Assembly (NCBI RefSeq): GCF_025717675.1
Contig: NZ_JAJIRT010000003.1
Coordinates: forward strand, 62,001-126,000
Direction: 5' to 3'
DNA: 64,000 nucleotides
Source: Paucibacter sp. DJ2R-2
GTDB lineage: Bacteria; Pseudomonadota; Gammaproteobacteria; Burkholderiales; Burkholderiaceae_C
Of the stretch, positions 44,033 to 52,061 are shown piece after piece; within the stretch, counting starts at the first letter, position 1, and every line of letters starts with the position of its first letter. The notes under the pieces were generated by a model. That model saw nothing but the letters and a program-made list of their open reading frames with translations. It was not told the origin of the DNA and did not search any database. A program made the translations under genes and the position numbers.

Positions 44033-44992
44033 ATGGCCAGCGTCTTCTTCTCGTACAGCCACAAGGACGAAGCTCTGCGAGACCAGCTTGAAACCCATCT
44101 GGCATTGCTCAAGAACCAGCGGCTGATTGAGGCTTGGTACGACCGCAGAATCGTCGCCGGCAGCGATGTCGACGACAGCATTTTCGAGAAGCTCGAGACG
44201 GCGGACATCATCTTGCTGCTGGTCAGCTCGGACTTCCTTAGCTCAACATACTGCTACTCCCGGGAGATGCAGCGGGCGATGGAGCGACACGACGCCAATG
44301 AGGCCCGCGTCATCCCGGTCATCCTGCGTCACTGCGACTGGCTTAGCGCGCCCTTTGGAAAGCTCATGGCCGCGCCTCGAGACGGCAAGCCTGTGACCTC
44401 GTGGCCCGATCGCGACGAAGCACTGGCCGACGTGTCCAAGCAGATTCGAAAGGCGGTCGAAGTTGTCCTCGCCACCGGCTCGGCCTCTCGGCTTCCCACT
44501 GTCGTGCCAGCCACCCAACGCGCACCGTCGTCTAGCCTCATCAATTCGTTGCCCCGTTCGAGCAACCTGCGCCTGAAGAAAGAGTACACCGAGCAGGACC
44601 GCGACGAGTTCCTTAGCTCGTCCTTCGAGTACGTTTGCAATTTCTTCGACGGGTCAATTCACGCTGTGGGTGAACGTAATCCTGACGTCACAGGCCGTTT
44701 CGAACGCATCGACTCCAGGCGCATGGCGGCACTGCTTTACCGCGGCGGCAAGAAAATCGCTGAGTGTTCAGTGAGGGTGGATGGCTTTAGCCGCGAAAAC
44801 GGCATAGTGTTTTCCTACGATGCATCGGTACACCAGGGCTCGTTTAACGAGCTGCTGAACGTGAAGGCAGACGAGCAGTCCCTGTTCTTGACGATGATGG
44901 GAATGTCATTCAACAGCGACCGCGACAGGCAGTTGACGCCGGAAGGTGCCGCGGAGTTTCTTTGGGAGCTTTTCATCAAGAACGCCCAGTAG
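44033..44992 (+). CDS. TIR-domain protein, candidate anti-phage NADase effector
   Basis: 319 residues. A TIR domain (~1-145) starts MASVFFSYSHKDEALRDQLE and carries WYDRRIVAGSDVDDSIFEKL, LLLVSSDFLSSTYCYSREM and VIPVILRHCDWLSAPFG. In bacterial TIR NADases the catalytic Glu follows the 'S..fl.S.yC' strand; here E78 (SREMQ) fits. A linker (~150-175) leads to a C-terminal domain of ~140 residues (KKEYTEQDRDEFLSSSFEYV... NPDVTGRFERIDSRRMAALL... DASVHQGSFNEL), which from memory recurs with TIR and other effector domains and may sense or oligomerise. It is likely a stand-alone defence gene. NAD cleavage is inferred from the family. Confidence 0.85.
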   Translation: MASVFFSYSHKDEALRDQLETHLALLKNQRLIEAWYDRRIVAGSDVDDSIFEKLETADIILLLVSSDFLSSTYCYSREMQRAMERHDANEARVIPVILRHCDWLSAPFGKLMAAPRDGKPVTSWPDRDEALADVSKQIRKAVEVVLATGSASRLPTVVPATQRAPSSSLINSLPRSSNLRLKKEYTEQDRDEFLSSSFEYVCNFFDGSIHAVGERNPDVTGRFERIDSRRMAALLYRGGKKIAECSVRVDGFSRENGIVFSYDASVHQGSFNELLNVKADEQSLFLTMMGMSFNSDRDRQLTPEGAAEFLWELFIKNAQ

Positions 44993-45181
44993 CCCATCAC
45001 CGTCAACGTCCTGTGCCCAATTCCCCACTTTCACGCGACGGCTCGGTAGATTCCGAAGTGGCGTGACTGGCATGTCAGTCGGACGGGCTCTCCAGGTTGG
45101 CGTGCAGCACCAGCTGAACAGCCGTTGGAAGCTTCCGGTGTCTTTGCACCAGAAGCATTGCAGTCAGGCAGCGGCGTTGGG

Positions 45182-45784
45182 GTGGGAAATCTTCAACATG
45201 AAGCTCTGTGGAGCACTAGCTGCTGGAGCTTCAAGATACCCGTGTGCAGGGACCGAGAGCAGTTTCTTGCTGTCAGGATGGATGACAATGAAGGCTTGGT
45301 CGGGAGCCGGCCACTGGCGCTGGACCTCGCCGCGGTTTCGTTGGTTCAGCACGCATTCTTGCCTGGGGTTTTCTATCGATGGGGTCCATCGAGTCTGACT
45401 CGCCCCGACTTACCGGAAGCTCGCATTGAGCTTCAACCATCGATGACATCCTTGGATTCAATAGCAAAGCGCATTGCTGACCTCGACAATCTGCTGCAGC
45501 TGCTTTGCAAAAGCGTTAGGACTTCCACACCCTGGGAACTCAAGCTGCATGATTTGCTGACCCAAGCCGATCAACAAATGTTGCTCGCGCGCTTGTGTGT
45601 GTCGATGGAGGGCAAATCGGTGGAGCTGAATGATGCCGTCGGCGCAATTTGTGACCATTTGCGCGCAGCAGAACTTTCAATCTCCAAGGGGAGATGTGAA
45701 GCACCGACTCGCGTTGCAGTCAAGATTGCCAATGGACTTGCGCGCAGCATTCGCGAGAGCCTTGCCTCAGCTGGCGACTGTTGA
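45182..45784 (+). CDS. Unknown protein downstream of the TIR gene
   Basis: About 200 residues if the GTG at 45182 is the start (a TTG lies at 45125 and the first in-frame ATG at 45278). The first half looks beta-rich (CWSFKIPVCRDREQFLAVRM... AFLPGVFYRWGPS); the second half is helical (SIAKRIADLDNLLQLLCKSV, QADQQMLLARLCVSM). No family is recognised. It is on the same strand as the TIR gene, 190 bp downstream. It may be a truncated remnant, and the start is doubtful. Confidence 0.4.
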   Translation: MGNLQHEALWSTSCWSFKIPVCRDREQFLAVRMDDNEGLVGSRPLALDLAAVSLVQHAFLPGVFYRWGPSSLTRPDLPEARIELQPSMTSLDSIAKRIADLDNLLQLLCKSVRTSTPWELKLHDLLTQADQQMLLARLCVSMEGKSVELNDAVGAICDHLRAAELSISKGRCEAPTRVAVKIANGLARSIRESLASAGDC

Positions 45785-46152
45785 CACACGCAAAGGACCT
45801 GCTTACTGGGGCTGCTCAATGCGGATGCAGGCTTGTGGCGTAGAGAGGAAGGCCTGTTGGCAGCGAGCGGACGCCATAGTGACCTGAAAGTGCTGGGTAT
45901 GTTGCGATGTGCCAGCAGCCGAATTCAGAGCGTGACAAGCCTCTTGTTCCCAGCCGGTCTTTTGTGAAACAGGCCAGTCGCTGATTTCGGATCTACCAGA
46001 GAAAGCCTGGATCACGCCTTCAGTGCCGGGAAGGCGATGACAAAGTCCTGGAAGGCCGCGTTCCAGCCTGCTAGCTAAAAGCTAGGGGAATAGACTTGGA
46101 CGAGGCCCCGGGGGCCGAGCCCGAAGGGCTCGACCACCGCAGGGCAACAGGC
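45785..46152. other. Gene-free stretch
   Basis: 368 bp between convergent genes. It contains GAGCCCGAAGGGCTCG (46118-46133), a perfect hairpin stem that could end transcription of either side, but without a T-run. Confidence 0.45.
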
Positions 46153-46332
46153 CTACTTGCCGTGCTCCTTGCGCACGCCCTTGAAAGGCGTGCCGTCTTT
46201 CTTCTGGTCCATGAAGCGTCCTGTATCGGTGTCCCGCTTCACCCAGGTATCCGTGACGGGGTTGTGGGTCTGCGAGCGGTCGCGTACGGCGCCACGGCGA
46301 GCATTGTCGCCAACGGGTGGGTTCTTAGCCAT
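46153..46332 (-). CDS. Small hydrophilic protein, WYL operon
   Basis: 59 residues from the ATG at 46332 (MAKNPPVGDNARRGAVRDRS, then QTHNPVTDTWVKRDTDTGRF, ending FKGVRKEHGK). It is highly charged with no membrane segment. Proteins with the pattern 'GDN.R.GAVR.RSQ..NP.T..WVKRD..TGRFMD.K' are widespread in proteobacteria, often in accessory loci; the function is unknown. It lies 10 bp after the 92-residue gene, so it is likely co-transcribed. Confidence 0.8.
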   Translation of the reverse strand: MAKNPPVGDNARRGAVRDRSQTHNPVTDTWVKRDTDTGRFMDQKKDGTPFKGVRKEHGK

Positions 46333-46342
46333 GATGTACTCC

Positions 46343-46621
46343 TTAAACGTTGAGGGTATGGGTCCAACGAGGCAAACCACTGCGGGTTAGGAAGTCCACC
46401 AGGTGCTTGCTGCCGAAGAACTGGATCTGGCCGCCTGAGCGGAAGGCCAGCGCCGATTGGTCAATGCGCAGCGAATTTGCCCGAGCCCTTGCTGTCAGCT
46501 GCGCCAGTAGCTCGCTGTTCGCGGTTGTGGTGCCGCTGCTCGACCGTGCGTCGAATACTGCGAAATTGACGTCGCCGCCGCTAACTGCCGGTTGCCGAAG
46601 ATGCGCAAAATTGATCTGCAT
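46343..46621 (-). CDS. 92-residue protein, WYL operon
   Basis: MQINFAHLRQPAVSGGDVNF AVF is followed by a helical middle (ANSELLAQLTARARANSLRI) and the ending FFGSKHLVDFLTRSGLPRWT. It is soluble and has no recognised family. It sits between the WYL regulator (88 bp upstream) and the 59-residue gene (10 bp downstream). Similar trios of a WYL regulator and small proteins are seen in accessory regions; the role is unknown. Confidence 0.75.
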   Translation of the reverse strand: MQINFAHLRQPAVSGGDVNFAVFDARSSSGTTTANSELLAQLTARARANSLRIDQSALAFRSGGQIQFFGSKHLVDFLTRSGLPRWTHTLNV

Positions 46622-46709
46622 TCCAAACTCCCTGCCCGCGTAAAAGTGCAGGCATGGGGGAAGTCTGAACGGTCGCTAGATCACGGAGTGACCTGGATAA
46701 AACCACAGC

Positions 46710-47696
46710 CTACGAGTAGAGCTCCGCCGCGGCCCTCAAGAGTTCTGCCACACGCTGACGAAGCTCTGGCGGCGCCAGGACCTCGACGTCGGCGCCGAAC
46801 CTCAGCACATCTGTGACCAATTCTTGATCCTTGGAGTACGGGACCTCCAATTGGTAGCAGCCGTCGGTAAGCCACTTGCTGGTTTGCTTCGAGTGCCAGC
46901 GCTCTAGTGAGACGTAACGGGCTCGGGCTTTGCTGAACTTCAACACCGCGCGCTTGTCGGCTTTGCCCGCGTAAATGCCGTACCCACTCCGAAAATGTCC
47001 GTCCAATTCTTCCTGGCTCACCTCGAAGGTCGCCTTTTCCGTGAGATCCACTTCCTGGATGGCGTCTAAGGCAAAGATACGCAACTCGTTCCGTAGGTGG
47101 CACCAAGCATCGAGCAACCAGTTTTCGCGGTAGTGAACCAACCGCACCGGCGACACCTCGCGTTGGGTCTCTTCGTTCCTGTCTCGGTTGAAGTAGCGCA
47201 TCACCACACGCTTGCGTTCCAAGACAGCCTGGGTCAACAGTTCGAAGTTCTTCACCTCGATGCGCCGGCCAGCGAAGTGGATGAGCTTGACGCGCTTCTT
47301 AACATCCTTCGCGGCAGCCAACGATTCTCCAAGCAGGCTCTCAAGCTTCTGCTGCAGCGGGTGAAGGTGAGACTCCAGCAGTCCGGGTTGGATGCCACTG
47401 ACCAAGTGCTGCATTGCCAGTAGAGCGTACAGCTCGCTTGCGTTGAACCACAGCCCCGGTAGCTCAAATCGCTTCCCTCCGGGAAGATCGTGGACGACCC
47501 ATTTTTCAATGTCGCGATCAAACTCGATTGGGCAGTCGATGCGGTCACGTAGAACAGCTATGTCGCGTTTGATCGTGGACTGTGACACTCCGAGTTCATT
47601 CATGAGCTCCTGCATCGTTGCGCCGTTTTTGTGCCGAACGATACTCAGAATCTTGTGAATCCGCTCTGTGTTTTCCTTCTTTGCTCTTGATGGCAT
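46710..47696 (-). CDS. WYL-domain transcriptional regulator
   Basis: 328 residues from the ATG at 47696 (MPSRAKKENTERIHKILSIV). An N-terminal DeoR/HTH_11-type HTH (ATMQELMNELGVSQSTIKRD) is followed by a WYL domain (~150-225: FELLTQAVLERKRVVMRYFN... YRENWLLDAWCHLRNELRIF) and a C-terminal extension (WCX) domain. WYL regulators bind nucleic-acid ligands and often control phage-defence or DNA-damage genes. Here it leads an operon with two small genes, near the TIR gene. Confidence 0.92.
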   Translation of the reverse strand: MPSRAKKENTERIHKILSIVRHKNGATMQELMNELGVSQSTIKRDIAVLRDRIDCPIEFDRDIEKWVVHDLPGGKRFELPGLWFNASELYALLAMQHLVSGIQPGLLESHLHPLQQKLESLLGESLAAAKDVKKRVKLIHFAGRRIEVKNFELLTQAVLERKRVVMRYFNRDRNEETQREVSPVRLVHYRENWLLDAWCHLRNELRIFALDAIQEVDLTEKATFEVSQEELDGHFRSGYGIYAGKADKRAVLKFSKARARYVSLERWHSKQTSKWLTDGCYQLEVPYSKDQELVTDVLRFGADVEVLAPPELRQRVAELLRAAAELYS

Positions 47697-48100
47697 AACC
47701 TCACCTCCCAGTGAAACCACGATGCCGCATTCCGTGTTCTCGAGTGCGGCATCGGTCGTTGATCAAAGCAACTTCTAACGCACACGATACATGCATTGGT
47801 TGTCTGCCGAGGTGTTCGTGCTCGCCTGACTGGGTTGGACACCTTCATGGCGTGGAGTTCATCAAGTTGCTGTTGGCAATTTGAGTACTCACCACCAGCC
47901 TTCTTCCTGGGGCACGCATGCGACGGGTATGCGGTGACTTGCCGCCGGGTCTATTTGGAGTGATGGGAAGGCAAGTTCGTCGTCGTTCAATGGCCTTGCC
48001 TCAGCGCGGTTTATTGCTTCAGCTTTGGCAATCATTTGGCTCGTCAGCATGGCCAAGGTTGATCCGGAGTGTTTTCAACCAACCGGCACCAGGAATTCGG
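47697..48100. other. Gene-free stretch
   Basis: 404 bp between the WYL gene start and the end of the permease gene. No supported coding region. It should contain the WYL operon promoter. Confidence 0.5.
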
Positions 48101-49396
48101 CTAGAACTTCTCGACCGAACGGTCCGCTGCGGAAAGCGTCGTTCCTTGCCCGAGCTTCGCGACCACTGAAATTTCTGCGCCGGGGTATCGCAGCAATCGA
48201 TGAACAACGCCATAGATCAGCGCGCTCACCGCTATCGAGTCCAGTGCCGGCACCGCGGTCAATGCAAGATTCCAGGGCGGTGACAGGGCTGCCCAGGTGC
48301 TGCCGACAGCCCAGGCGATCAGCGCGTCGGCTCGCCAGCGCGATGCAATGGCTGCATCACTTGGGGCCAGCGCTACATGGACCAGGTAGATGCCGGCAAT
48401 CGGCGGAATGCACACCCCGAGCCACAGCAGATAGGGCACCAGCAACTCGCCGATGCCGGCCAGGCCCAGGCCTGTGCCGACGAGACCGGCAACCAAGGTC
48501 AGCTGCCAGGGGGGCTGGCGCGGTCTTAGGGTGCTACCGATCAGGGTGGTGGCATAGAGGTTGAAGCTGTTGGTGGACCAAGCCGTCAGAGCGACGATCA
48601 ACAGTGCCGGCACGCCCAGCCCAAGGGTCAACATGATTCGCACCAGATCCTTGTCGCCACTGGCCAAACTAGGCAGACCGGCCAAGGTCAGTACCAGCGG
48701 AAAGCCCAGGCCATAGGCTAAGGCGCAGGCTAAGGCCGCATGGCGGGGCGACTGGGCGAAGCGGCAGATGTCTGGTGACAGCACCGCCCCGACCATCAGG
48801 CCTCCGGCCACCATCGACACACCCATGCCCATCGGCATGGCGATGGCCGGCACGAAAGACCAGACCGGGGAGAGGCCACCGCTTAGCGCGGCAATAAAGG
48901 TCCAGGCCAGCAGCAGCATTTTCAGCGGCGTGGTTATGGCCGACAGCAGATCAAGCGCCCGAAAGCCGATCATCGCCGTCACCGTGGTCAGCACGCAGCC
49001 GCCCAGCGCCAAGGCCCAGATCGGCGCTCTGGCCAAGGCCGGGCTGACTGAGGCCAACGCCTGGCCGAACATCATCGCCACTACGCCATACCAGCCGAGG
49101 ATGCTCAGGCCCAGCACGCCATTGGCCAGCCGTGCACCATATTCGCCAAAGGCATCGGTGATCAGCTCGTAAGTGGTCTTGCGCGTGTGTGCGCCGGCGG
49201 CACCGGCCAGAGCGGCGATCAGTGCCAGGATCGCACCGCCTGCTAGGCTGGATTGGATCGCGCGGACGGCACCGAGCGCATGACTCAGCTCGGCGCCCAT
49301 CACGAAGGCCGGCAGCGCAATCATTACCGCCAGGAGGATCAGCACGATGCGCCAGGCGCTGGCGCGGGGGGCATTCAAGGGCGTCATTGTTTGCAT
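48101..49396 (-). CDS. NCS1-type cytosine/hydantoin permease
   Basis: 431 residues with ~12 membrane segments, of the CodB/NCS1 type (purine-cytosine permease family): early PAFVMGAELSHALGAVRAIQ, GWYGVVAMMFGQAL, and AWSTNSFNLYATTL in the substrate-binding region. The family takes up cytosine, allantoin, hydantoins and similar heterocycles by cation symport. The start lies 3 bp after the DUF917 stop, so it is the last gene of the hydantoin-type operon and presumably imports its substrate through the inner membrane. Confidence 0.88.
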   Translation of the reverse strand: MQTMTPLNAPRASAWRIVLILLAVMIALPAFVMGAELSHALGAVRAIQSSLAGGAILALIAALAGAAGAHTRKTTYELITDAFGEYGARLANGVLGLSILGWYGVVAMMFGQALASVSPALARAPIWALALGGCVLTTVTAMIGFRALDLLSAITTPLKMLLLAWTFIAALSGGLSPVWSFVPAIAMPMGMGVSMVAGGLMVGAVLSPDICRFAQSPRHAALACALAYGLGFPLVLTLAGLPSLASGDKDLVRIMLTLGLGVPALLIVALTAWSTNSFNLYATTLIGSTLRPRQPPWQLTLVAGLVGTGLGLAGIGELLVPYLLWLGVCIPPIAGIYLVHVALAPSDAAIASRWRADALIAWAVGSTWAALSPPWNLALTAVPALDSIAVSALIYGVVHRLLRYPGAEISVVAKLGQGTTLSAADRSVEKF

Positions 49397-49399
49397 GCC

Positions 49400-50485
49400 T
49401 CAACGGTCCATCACCGTCTGCTCCACCGGCTTGTAATCGTGGTCGTAGCCGAAGTAGCGCGGCCCGACCAAGGCTATGGCTTCCGGCGTACGCCAGGCCG
49501 GCACGCAGGGCAGGCCCAGCACCGCAGCGCGCAGGCCGAAGCGAGCCTGCTCGGCGGTGATCGGCTCGCCGGTTTCCAAGTCAACCAGCACGATCAGGTC
49601 CGGCGTCGTGCACAGCACGGCTTCGTCGGTGCGCGCCATCAAAAACTCGTTCTGGAACTGCAGCTGCAGGCGCTGGCCAGCGTTGTCGTCGAGGCCTTGC
49701 AATTGGGCTACGCCGCGGCCAAAGCGGCCGTCCGTCGTGCGCTGTACATCGGTGATCTTGCCTTTGAACAGACAGAATCCCTCGGTCACGCGCACCAGTT
49801 CGGCCACCGGGTCGAGGTGGCGGGCGCGAGCGTCGAACAGCGCCTGGCCGGCCCGCTGCGTCATCGTGATCGAGCCGCGCACCAGCGCCTTGCGCGCCTG
49901 CGCCGCCGTCATCGGGTATATGGCCATGCAGCAAGAGCCCCCCATGTCCATCGTGACGCTGCGCACAAAGCGCTCGGTGAATGCATTGCTGATTGTGCTT
50001 ATCGTCAGCGTATTGCCCTTCTCGTCGGCCAGGGCCAGCGGACTGGCCGCAATGCCCTGCAGGGTGCACAGGGTCATCTGGATCTCGGGGAAAGCGCGGC
50101 CCATCGTGTCTCCATCGATCAGGGGCAGGCCGGTGGCGCTGGCGATGCTGAACGGGATCGTCGAATTGAGGCCACCGACCTCGATCGACATCACCGCCTT
50201 GGCCTTCTTGCCCAGCAGTGCTTCGAGGCTCCGCAGCGCGGCGATCATCGGTCCTATCTCGGGCAGCTTTTCAAGCATCACGGCCGGTGCACCGGCCATC
50301 GCCACCGGCACGATCAGGTCGTCGTCGTCAAGCTCGTCGATCTCGATCAGCCGCACCGGCCCATGTTCGCGGATCGCCCGCTGGGCCAACAGCTTGCCGA
50401 GGTAGGGGTCGCCGCCGCCACCTGTGCCGTAGACCGCGCCGCCGATGGCAATGGCCTCCATATCTATTGCTTCGATCAGGGTCAT
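49400..50485 (-). CDS. DUF917 family protein (S-methyl thiohydantoin desulfurase-like)
   Basis: 361 residues. DUF917 starts with AIAIGGAVYGTGGGGDPYLG. Central segments AVMSIEVGGLNSTIPFSIAS and LIDGDTMGRAFPEIQMTL are typical. Proteins of this family pair with HyuA-type hydantoinases, and one is described as an S-methyl thiohydantoin desulfurase; the true activity here is unproven. It overlaps the HyuA stop by 4 bp (ATGA), which indicates coupled translation and likely a complex. Confidence 0.9.
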   Translation of the reverse strand: MTLIEAIDMEAIAIGGAVYGTGGGGDPYLGKLLAQRAIREHGPVRLIEIDELDDDDLIVPVAMAGAPAVMLEKLPEIGPMIAALRSLEALLGKKAKAVMSIEVGGLNSTIPFSIASATGLPLIDGDTMGRAFPEIQMTLCTLQGIAASPLALADEKGNTLTISTISNAFTERFVRSVTMDMGGSCCMAIYPMTAAQARKALVRGSITMTQRAGQALFDARARHLDPVAELVRVTEGFCLFKGKITDVQRTTDGRFGRGVAQLQGLDDNAGQRLQLQFQNEFLMARTDEAVLCTTPDLIVLVDLETGEPITAEQARFGLRAAVLGLPCVPAWRTPEAIALVGPRYFGYDHDYKPVEQTVMDR

Positions 50486-52050
50486 GCCGTAGTTCCAGTC
50501 GCAGTTCCAGTTTCGTTCAGGTCCCCGATCACGCGCACGCGGATGCGGGTGGCGTTGCCACCGATGTAAGCCAGCGGCACGTCCTCGACATCGAGCAGGG
50601 TCAGAGTTTGTGGGTTGGCACCGGCCTGCACTGCCGTCAGTTCGGCATCGGCCCGCACCCGGGCAATTGCTTGCTCGCGAGTCATGCCTTCGTCCAGCCG
50701 CAGGACGCGGTCGCTCTCGCCACTGACCTGGGCCATCGCCGCACCGACCGCATTGGCCACCCCGAAGTGCGGCGGAATCGTCACCAGCGCTTCGCCGACG
50801 TGCTCCCGAAGCAGGATGCTGCCGCCGCCGACGACCACCACCGGCAGCACCACCGCCGAGGTGCGCATGCGCTCGACCGCATCAAAGACCATCTGCTGCA
50901 GCCGGGCGTGGCAGCGCTGCACCGCGTCAGCAGCCAGGTGCGCGACCCTGCCTGCATCGCCCAGGGTTGCGACGCCCGCCGCCACGGCAATGTCGGTGGC
51001 CGTCAAGGTGCGCCCCCCGAACACCAGTGCCTCAGTGTGGATGTTGTAGCCGACACTGCGCGGGCCAAAGGTCGTTTGGTCGGCATTGACCAGCGAGCCA
51101 CCGCCCAGGCCGATGCTGTAAACATCGGGCATGCGGAAATTTGTGCGCACTCCTCCGACCTCGACCGCAATGCCGGCCTGGCGCGGAAAGCCCGCCTGCA
51201 GCACGCCGACGTCCGAGGTTGTGCCGCCGATGTCCACCACGATGGCGTCGGCGAGCCCAGACAGAAAGGCCGCGCCGCGCATCGAGTTGGTCGGCCCGGA
51301 GGCCACGGTCAGAATGGGGAAGCTCGCCGCCTGTTTGGCGCTCATCAACGTGCCGTCGTTCTGTGTCAGGTAGAACGGCGCGTTGATACCGCTGTCCTTC
51401 AGGGCCTGCTCGAAGGCGGCCACGACGTCCAGTCCCAGCGGGCCGAGGCAGGCGTTCAGGATCGCCGCGTTCTCGCGCTCCAGCAGGCCGATGCGGCCGA
51501 TCTGCGAGGACAGGGTGATGCGCGCGTCGGGCATCACCGCGCGCACCAGTGCGGCGGCAGTATGTTCCTGCGCATCGTTTATGAAGGAGAACGCGCCGGC
51601 GATCGCCACGTCGCGCAGCCCCAGCGCCGCGAACTCTTGCGCAAAGCCATGGATTTGCTCTGGCTGCATGGTGGCAAGCTCTCGGCCGTCGAACTCGTAG
51701 CCGCCCTGGGCCAGGCGCCAGTGCATCGGTACAGCGTCCAGCATGTCCTCGGGCCAGGCTGAGGTGGGCGGTAGGCCGCTGGTAGCCGGTAGGCCCAAGC
51801 GGATCATGCCCACCGGCGCTAGGTGACGACGCTCGACCAAGGCGTTGGTGAAGTGCGTCGTGCCTATCATCACAGCGCCGATGTTGGCACTTTCGATGGC
51901 GGCACCGGCCACCACCTCTTTCAGTGCATCGACCACGCCGCTCATCACGTCGGCGGTGGTTGCCGTCTTCAGCCCGAACAAAACCTCGCGGCCGCGCATC
52001 ACGACGGCGTCGGTGTTGGTGCCGCCGACGTCAATACCCACTCGAATCAT
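50482..52050 (-). CDS. Hydantoinase/oxoprolinase family protein HyuA-like
   Basis: 522 residues from the ATG at 52050 (MIRVGIDVGGTNTDAVVMRG). An N-terminal Hydant_A_N domain is followed by the Hydantoinase_A ATPase-type fold (VVDIGGTTSDVGVLQAGFPR, RMPDVYSIGLGGGSLVN). Members use ATP to open hydantoin or 5-oxoproline rings, usually with a HyuB subunit. No hyuB is nearby; the DUF917 protein takes its place, as in other DUF917 operons. It lies 11 bp after the TonB receptor gene. Confidence 0.9.
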   Translation of the reverse strand: MIRVGIDVGGTNTDAVVMRGREVLFGLKTATTADVMSGVVDALKEVVAGAAIESANIGAVMIGTTHFTNALVERRHLAPVGMIRLGLPATSGLPPTSAWPEDMLDAVPMHWRLAQGGYEFDGRELATMQPEQIHGFAQEFAALGLRDVAIAGAFSFINDAQEHTAAALVRAVMPDARITLSSQIGRIGLLERENAAILNACLGPLGLDVVAAFEQALKDSGINAPFYLTQNDGTLMSAKQAASFPILTVASGPTNSMRGAAFLSGLADAIVVDIGGTTSDVGVLQAGFPRQAGIAVEVGGVRTNFRMPDVYSIGLGGGSLVNADQTTFGPRSVGYNIHTEALVFGGRTLTATDIAVAAGVATLGDAGRVAHLAADAVQRCHARLQQMVFDAVERMRTSAVVLPVVVVGGGSILLREHVGEALVTIPPHFGVANAVGAAMAQVSGESDRVLRLDEGMTREQAIARVRADAELTAVQAGANPQTLTLLDVEDVPLAYIGGNATRIRVRVIGDLNETGTATGTTA

Positions 52051-52061
52051 GGCGCTCTTCC

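Noticed and set aside
49253-51762. Long + strand frames (438 and 514 codons) opposite DUF917 and HyuA
   Set aside because: They are antisense shadows of two well-supported genes in high-GC DNA; no domains are visible.
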